This document shows positions 59,398 to 64,000 of a DNA stretch of 64,000 bases, one piece after another. The position numbers and the translations under genes were made by a program. The notes under the pieces were generated by a model. It was not told the origin of the DNA, did no database searches, and worked only from the letters and a program-made list of their open reading frames with translations. The stretch's first letter is position 1; every line of letters begins with the position of its first letter. Source of the stretch: Natronosalvus amylolyticus (GTDB lineage Archaea > Halobacteriota > Halobacteria > Halobacteriales > Natrialbaceae); assembly GCF_024298845.1 (NCBI RefSeq), contig NZ_CP101156.1, positions 3,459,615 to 3,523,614 on the forward strand, written 5' to 3'.

Positions 59398-62106
59398 TTA
59401 GTCCGAGCCGGCGGCGAGCAATGCGGCTTCGGGTGGCTCACCGCGTTCGATACGCGAGCGATTCGAGGTAGCGTCCTTCTCGACTCGAACGAGGTCGTCG
59501 GCGGCCCCGACTAGCTCCTCGTCGTGGCTGACCACGAGAATCTGTTCGACGCCCAACTGGCGCATCGACTCGATGAGCGAAACCAGCTGGGTGACGTGGC
59601 CCGAATCGAGAAACACCGTCGGCTCGTCCAGAATCAACGGTGGCATGGGTGCAGCCCCCTCGACACCTTCGGCGAGCAACCGATAGATGGCACAGCGAAG
59701 ACTCAAATTGAACAGCGCCCGTTCGCCACCCGATAGCTGTTCGGGTTCCAGCGCTTCGCCGTCTTTCTGATAGACCGTTAGACGATACGACCCGTCGAGA
59801 TCGATGGACGCGTAGGAATCGTTCTGATACACCAGTTCGAACGTCTCGTTGAGCAGGCGCTCGAGCGTATCGACGTTTCGCTGGCGCAGTTCGGCCCGCA
59901 GTTCCCCGTAGGTCGTCTGCAGGGTTTCGGCTTCGTCGTACAGCGATTGTAAGTCCTCACACCGTGCTTTTACCCGCTCGAGGTCCGCTCGCAGTTCCTC
60001 GAGGTTCTCGAGTTCCCGTTCGACGGCTCCGATTGCGCCCTGCACTTCCTCGCGCGTCTCCTCGAGTTCCTCGAGTCTGGGTTCGACCTGCTCGAGATAA
60101 TCCCGGGCGTTTTGCTTTTTCGTCCGCGCTTCTTCCACCTTCGAGGGATCGAACTCGGCCTCGAGTTCTCGTTTGCGCTCGCGTTTTTCGGTGAGCCTGT
60201 CCCGCCGCTCGTCGTTCAACTCGGCTTTACTCGCGCGTTTCTCGCGTACCGTGTCGATCCGTTGCTCGAGGTCGGCGAGCCGGTCAGTTTGGTCCGCAAC
60301 CGTCTCGAGGGTTTCGCGTTCGGTACGGATCTCGGCCCGTTCGCCGTTGATTTCGCCGAGTTGCTCTCGAGCCGACTCGATTTCGGCCTCGATCTCCGCA
60401 CTTGTTTCACGCTTGGCCGCTGCCGTCTCTTCCAGTTCGACCGCCCGTTCGAGCAGCGTTTCACGTCGCTCGCGACGTTCCTCGAGTCGTTCGCGTTTCT
60501 CCTCGAGGAGCGTCGTCGCATCGCTGATCCGTTCTTGGATCTCGCGAATCGTCCGTTCGGCTTCGACCAGCGATTCGGCCGACTCGAGCGCCCCACGAGC
60601 TTCCTCGAGGGCCTCGACGCACGACTCTCGTGTGTCCTCCAGGTCGGCGAGTTCTTCCCGACGCTCCTCGAGAACGTCGACGTGTGGCGAATCCTCCACT
60701 GGCTGACCACACTCGGGGCAGTTGCCTTCGGCGAGGAGGGCCTGGCCCTCCTCGATCGACGACTCGAGGGCCTCGATCTTCGCGTCGATCGACGCCAGTT
60801 CGGACTGACACTCGTCACGCGCTTCGACACACTCCTCATGGTACGCGGCCGCCTCACCGACGTCGACCGGGGCTCCCTCGAACGTCGCCCGTGCCGTCTC
60901 GATCGTCTTCTCGAGATTCGCTCGTTTTTCGGTTCGTTGCTCGATGGTCTCCTCGTCCTCTTCGATTGTTTCGGCCAGTTCCGACGCCTCCGTCCTCGCC
61001 TCAGCAGCTTCGTCCTCGAGTTCTTCGGCACGCGATCGCAACGTCTCGAGCTCGTTCTGTTTCCCTTCGATTTCGATCTGCTGGGTCTGTAACTGGTCTC
61101 GAAGCTCTTCGTCGCGGTCCCCGATAGTATCGAGGCGATCCTCGACGGTCTCGCGAATCTCGGTTTCGCTCGAGGAGTCTCCCGAAACCTCGAGCGCCAG
61201 AGAGGCTACCGTCTCGTCTCTGTCCGCTTCCGTCTCCGACCGTTCGTCTTCGAGCGCGGTGATCGCTTCGAGCAGCTCCTCGCGTTCGGATTCCGTGGCT
61301 TTGATCGTCGACCGTAACGCCTCGATTTCCTCCTCGAGGACGTCGATTTCCTCCCGCGTGTCCTCGTACTGCTCGAGTGTCGTTTCGGCCTCCTCGAGTG
61401 TCGCCTGTGCAGCGTCGCGTTGCTGGCTGTAGTTGTCGATCTGTTCGGTCACCTCGGCTCGGCGACTTTCGAGTCCGTTGAGTCGCTCGTGTAACTCCTT
61501 GTGTTCTTTCTGTTCGATCTGTTCTCGCAGTTTCTCGAGTGCGCCCTCCTGTCGGTCGAGGACGTCTTTGACCCCGAGTCGTGCTTCGCTCGCGCGCTCT
61601 CGATACTCCTCGAGTGCGCCCAGCTGGAGCAACTCGTCGATCATGTCCTGTCGCTCACGTGGCGAGGCGTGAATCAACTTGTTCACCTCGCCCTGCCTGA
61701 CGTACGCACAGTTGACGAACGCGTCGGCGTCCATCCGCAACAGTTCGGTAACCGCCTGTCGGACGTCCCGCGCCCCTTCGACCGAGCCATCGGACAACTC
61801 GAGGACACACGTCGTCGTGGTGGCTCGGTCGCCGCGAAGTTTCAGTTCACGCTGGATACGGTACCGCTCTCCATCGTGGCTGAACGTGAGTTCGACCGAC
61901 GTTTCCTCTTCGCCGGTGGTGATGACATCGTCGAGGGTACGGTTGTCGAGTGCCTTCGACCCGTACAGAGCGAAGAAAATCGCCTCGAGTAGCGTCGATT
62001 TACCGCTTCCGTTGACGCCGTGGACGACGGTGACGCCGTCCTCGAGCCCCAGTTCGGCTTCCCCATAGCACTTGAAGTTTTTCAGTCGGAGTGAAAGTAC
62101 TCTCAT
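59398..62106 (-). CDS. rad50: DNA double-strand break repair ATPase Rad50
   Basis: A 902-residue SMC-like ATPase that tethers broken DNA ends with Mre11. Walker A is G-V-N-G-S-G-K-S-T near 30. Two long coiled coils flank the zinc hook N-C-P-E-C-G-Q-P-V near 463. The signature is L-S-G-G-E-R-A-L-F near 790, and Walker B is [12 protein letters not shown]. The start overlaps the mre11 stop by ATGA, the conserved archaeal operon. Confidence 0.96.
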   Translation of the reverse strand: MRVLSLRLKNFKCYGEAELGLEDGVTVVHGVNGSGKSTLLEAIFFALYGSKALDNRTLDDVITTGEEETSVELTFSHDGERYRIQRELKLRGDRATTTTCVLELSDGSVEGARDVRQAVTELLRMDADAFVNCAYVRQGEVNKLIHASPRERQDMIDELLQLGALEEYRERASEARLGVKDVLDRQEGALEKLREQIEQKEHKELHERLNGLESRRAEVTEQIDNYSQQRDAAQATLEEAETTLEQYEDTREEIDVLEEEIEALRSTIKATESEREELLEAITALEDERSETEADRDETVASLALEVSGDSSSETEIRETVEDRLDTIGDRDEELRDQLQTQQIEIEGKQNELETLRSRAEELEDEAAEARTEASELAETIEEDEETIEQRTEKRANLEKTIETARATFEGAPVDVGEAAAYHEECVEARDECQSELASIDAKIEALESSIEEGQALLAEGNCPECGQPVEDSPHVDVLEERREELADLEDTRESCVEALEEARGALESAESLVEAERTIREIQERISDATTLLEEKRERLEERRERRETLLERAVELEETAAAKRETSAEIEAEIESAREQLGEINGERAEIRTERETLETVADQTDRLADLEQRIDTVREKRASKAELNDERRDRLTEKRERKRELEAEFDPSKVEEARTKKQNARDYLEQVEPRLEELEETREEVQGAIGAVERELENLEELRADLERVKARCEDLQSLYDEAETLQTTYGELRAELRQRNVDTLERLLNETFELVYQNDSYASIDLDGSYRLTVYQKDGEALEPEQLSGGERALFNLSLRCAIYRLLAEGVEGAAPMPPLILDEPTVFLDSGHVTQLVSLIESMRQLGVEQILVVSHDEELVGAADDLVRVEKDATSNRSRIERGEPPEAALLAAGSD

Positions 62107-63530
62107 GCGAAATCACCCAGTGAAGTCGTCGACTCTTTCGATTCGTCGCTTTCATCGGCCCTGCCCGATTCGTCTTTTTTACCGACTGTACTCGAGTCTT
62201 CGCTCTCGTCGACAACACTCGATTCGTCGTTTTCGTCGGCTGGGTTCGTGGTATCTTTCCCATCGGTATCATCAACCCTCTCCGTATCGGCCCCGTCGTT
62301 CGAGGGGGTTACGTCGCTTGCGCCCTCTTCCGCGTGGTCGCCTTCGGAATCGGCGTCTTCGGAGAGCGAATCAGCCAGCGTGTTCACCTCGTCCGGGTCT
62401 CGATTCGGCGCGGGTGCGAACGCCGATTCGTCGGCCTCGAGCAGTTCCGTCACGCGACGCTCGACGGCCTCACGCACGTTCGAATCCGCCAACTCGCTGT
62501 CACGCACGGTTTCGTCGATTTCGAGGGCTGCGTTACTCAGTCCCATCTCCCGCACACGCTTTCGAACGGCCGCGTCCGGATCTGCGAAACTGACGGTCAC
62601 CTCGTCGTCGGTGTCGGAAATCTCCCGTCGGTCGTTGACCCGAGCGACCAGCGCACCTCGCTCGAGGGCTAACTCCTCAACCGTTGCGGGTGTGATCGGT
62701 CGCCCGTCACCTTCTACGGTGACGATGACGACGGCGTCCTCGAGGTCGTACTCTCGAACGCGTTCCTGAACGCGGTCGATTCCTTCTTCCTCGCCCAGTT
62801 CGACGTCGACGAACACGAACTCGCGGGTGTCGGGAACAGATCGTCGGCTGATGGTGACGTCGCTCTCGAACGTGACGAGGTTGTACCCGCGGTCGTCTCG
62901 CTCGCTCGCACTCGCGCGCTCGGTGGAACCACAGTAGGTGACCCAGGTACCCCGCACTTCGGCGGTGTCCGGGGCGTGATTGTCCCCGAGTAACATCGCA
63001 TCGAACGTCACGTTCGAGCGCTCGAGGACGGTTTCGGTGTCCCAATCGGCGTGAGCGAACGGTTCGAATAGGCCGTGGCTGACGAGCGTCGTATGCTCGG
63101 CGTCCTCGGGAACGGGATCGAAGTCGTATGGGAGGTCCTCACGTCTGGAACGCGGCACGAAATCGAGCCCGTAAAGCGCCAGATCGTCGACGACCACAGG
63201 GGACGCTCCGAGTCGGGTCGCCAGCCCCAGATCCGCAAAGAGGTCGAGCCACTGGGCGTCGCGTTTGCCCTCGTGGTTCCCGACGACGGCAAGGAAGGGG
63301 ATGTCGGCATCGGCTAGTCGCCGTAAGATTTCGACGGTCCCTTGCAGATCGAGCAGGCTGGGCCGTCGGTCGTGAAAGAGGTCGCCAGCGTGGACGAGCG
63401 CGTCGACGTTCTCGGCAATTGCATCGTCAGCGACTGCACTGAACGCCTCGAGAAAGTCCCGTCGTCGCTCGGGCGTGTTGTACTGCTGGTACCCGATATG
63501 GGTGTCGCCCGTGTGTGTCACCCGCGTCAT
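62103..63530 (-). CDS. mre11: DNA double-strand break repair nuclease Mre11
   Basis: A 475-residue nuclease. Phosphoesterase motifs are G-D-T-H-I-G-Y near 8, H-A-G-D-L-F-H-D near 46, V-V-G-N-H-E near 80, L-V-S-H-G and L-G-D-N-H-A-P. The capping domain reaches about residue 330. The last 100 residues are a low-complexity, very acidic Asp/Glu/Ser tail ([12 protein letters not shown]) ending T-T-S-L-G-D-F-A, much longer than in other archaea. It is upstream of and coupled to rad50. Confidence 0.96.
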   Translation of the reverse strand: MTRVTHTGDTHIGYQQYNTPERRRDFLEAFSAVADDAIAENVDALVHAGDLFHDRRPSLLDLQGTVEILRRLADADIPFLAVVGNHEGKRDAQWLDLFADLGLATRLGASPVVVDDLALYGLDFVPRSRREDLPYDFDPVPEDAEHTTLVSHGLFEPFAHADWDTETVLERSNVTFDAMLLGDNHAPDTAEVRGTWVTYCGSTERASASERDDRGYNLVTFESDVTISRRSVPDTREFVFVDVELGEEEGIDRVQERVREYDLEDAVVIVTVEGDGRPITPATVEELALERGALVARVNDRREISDTDDEVTVSFADPDAAVRKRVREMGLSNAALEIDETVRDSELADSNVREAVERRVTELLEADESAFAPAPNRDPDEVNTLADSLSEDADSEGDHAEEGASDVTPSNDGADTERVDDTDGKDTTNPADENDESSVVDESEDSSTVGKKDESGRADESDESKESTTSLGDFA

Positions 63531-63669
63531 CTACGGCGACCTTGTTCGCCATCGCCTAAAGGGATTGCGTGACTGGGGTGAAAGTGAACGAAAACTCGAG
63601 AACTCGTGGTTGGTCGACCGGTAAGGTGCTAACGGTGATATTCGATCTCGAGTGATACGTCAGTTGCAG

Positions 63670-63939
63670 TTAGTGTTCGATCTCGAGTGAGTACAACCGC
63701 TTGCGTGCATCGGAGAACGAAAAGCGCGACTCGATGACGTTCTCTTCGTCCAGTCGGTTCAGGGCGTACCTGACTGTGCGGGCCGGGAGCAGACTCTCTT
63801 CGGCGATCTGCTGTTGGGTCATCGTCTCGTTGTACTCGAGAACTTTCGCTACGAGTTTGGCGCTGGGTGGCAGTTCTCGGACGTCGTCCCACGTGCCTCT
63901 GTCGGGTTCGCTCGTCTGAAACGGCTCTGATATGCTCAT
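63670..63939 (-). CDS. MarR-like winged-helix transcriptional regulator
   Basis: An 89-residue DNA-binding protein (M-S-I-S-E-P-F-Q-T-S). The winged helix covers 20-85: S-A-K-L-V-A-K-V-L-E-Y, T-Q-Q-Q-I-A-E-E-S-L, and the recognition helix L-P-A-R-T-V-R-Y-A-L-N-R-L. The wing is R-F-S-F-S-D-A-R-K-R-L-Y. It closely resembles a conserved haloarchaeal MarR-type protein. A perfect dyad lies 12 bases upstream of the start. The frame is open to 63963 but the extra residues lie in the dyad. Confidence 0.85.
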   Translation of the reverse strand: MSISEPFQTSEPDRGTWDDVRELPPSAKLVAKVLEYNETMTQQQIAEESLLPARTVRYALNRLDEENVIESRFSFSDARKRLYSLEIEH

Positions 63940-63950
63940 CGTAGCACAGG

Positions 63951-63964
63951 CTTGTACATACAAG
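63951..63964. promoter_or_regulatory. CTTGTA-CA-TACAAG dyad upstream of the MarR-like gene
   Basis: A perfect 6-base-arm palindrome between the AT-rich promoter (AATATTATTAC on the minus strand, about 63964-63975) and the start codon at 63939. This is the right place for an autoregulatory operator; binding is inferred, not shown. Confidence 0.5.
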
Positions 63965-64000
63965 GTAATAATATTTGCTGTTTATGTTTATGACTGATAG

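Overview
The window is a 64 kb piece of a haloarchaeal chromosome, most likely from the Natrialbales (Natrialba, Natronorubrum, Haloterrigena type). The evidence is the strongly acidic proteins, archaeal information-processing genes (LSm, L37e, SecE, Spt5, L44e, S27e, aIF2-alpha, Nop10, PAC2, intein-bearing PolB, Rad50, Mre11), Tat-type lipoprotein signals, an archaeosortase, TATA boxes about 27 bases before start codons (leaderless transcripts), and very frequent CTCGAG hexamers. The exact species cannot be read from the sequence.

Layout. 0.1-7.3 kb: a YbaK-like deacylase, then a metal-uptake region: a His/Asp-rich Tat lipoprotein, a decayed transposase, a 255-bp MITE with a perfect 10-bp target duplication, an MFS transporter and a znuA-znuC-znuB operon. 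7.5-13 kb: ADP-forming acyl-CoA synthetase with a Pta-like P-loop/DRTGG protein, then lsm-rpl37e and purF. 13-15.6 kb: two membrane proteins, dispersed palindromic repeats and tRNA-Leu(GAG) with a duplicated 3' end. 15.6-20.9 kb: MBF1, AlaX, a xylonate-dehydratase-like enzyme, secE-spt5, a zinc finger and a PHP protein. 21-33 kb, accessory in character: GH68 fructosyltransferase, epoxide-hydrolase-like enzyme, tungsten aldehyde oxidoreductase, a LOV/HTH-10 regulator, small zinc proteins, HAD phosphatase, second HTH-10 regulator and a MoeA-PBP fusion. 33-38.5 kb: PhoU/AbrB regulator, NAD-kinase-like protein, CinA-like protein and small regulators. 38.8-41.1 kb: the translation cluster rpl44e-rps27e-aif2a-nop10-pac2. 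41.4-48.4 kb: J-domain protein, regulators, artA with an overlapping phosphoesterase, FAD oxidoreductase and threonine synthase. 48.9-52.5 kb: sufCBD. 52.8-58.1 kb: polB with two inteins. 58.3-63.9 kb: three small genes, rad50-mre11 and a winged-helix regulator.

The most notable signal is an unnamed HWDG domain. It occurs in the His-rich lipoprotein, and it also sits inside ZnuA exactly where other cluster A-I binding proteins carry their His-rich loop. This suggests a two-part extracellular zinc capture system. Other items of interest are three families of short dispersed palindromes (about 12 copies in all), the tRNA-Leu attachment-like duplication, a PolB intein ending in Gln, and a probable blue-light LOV regulator.
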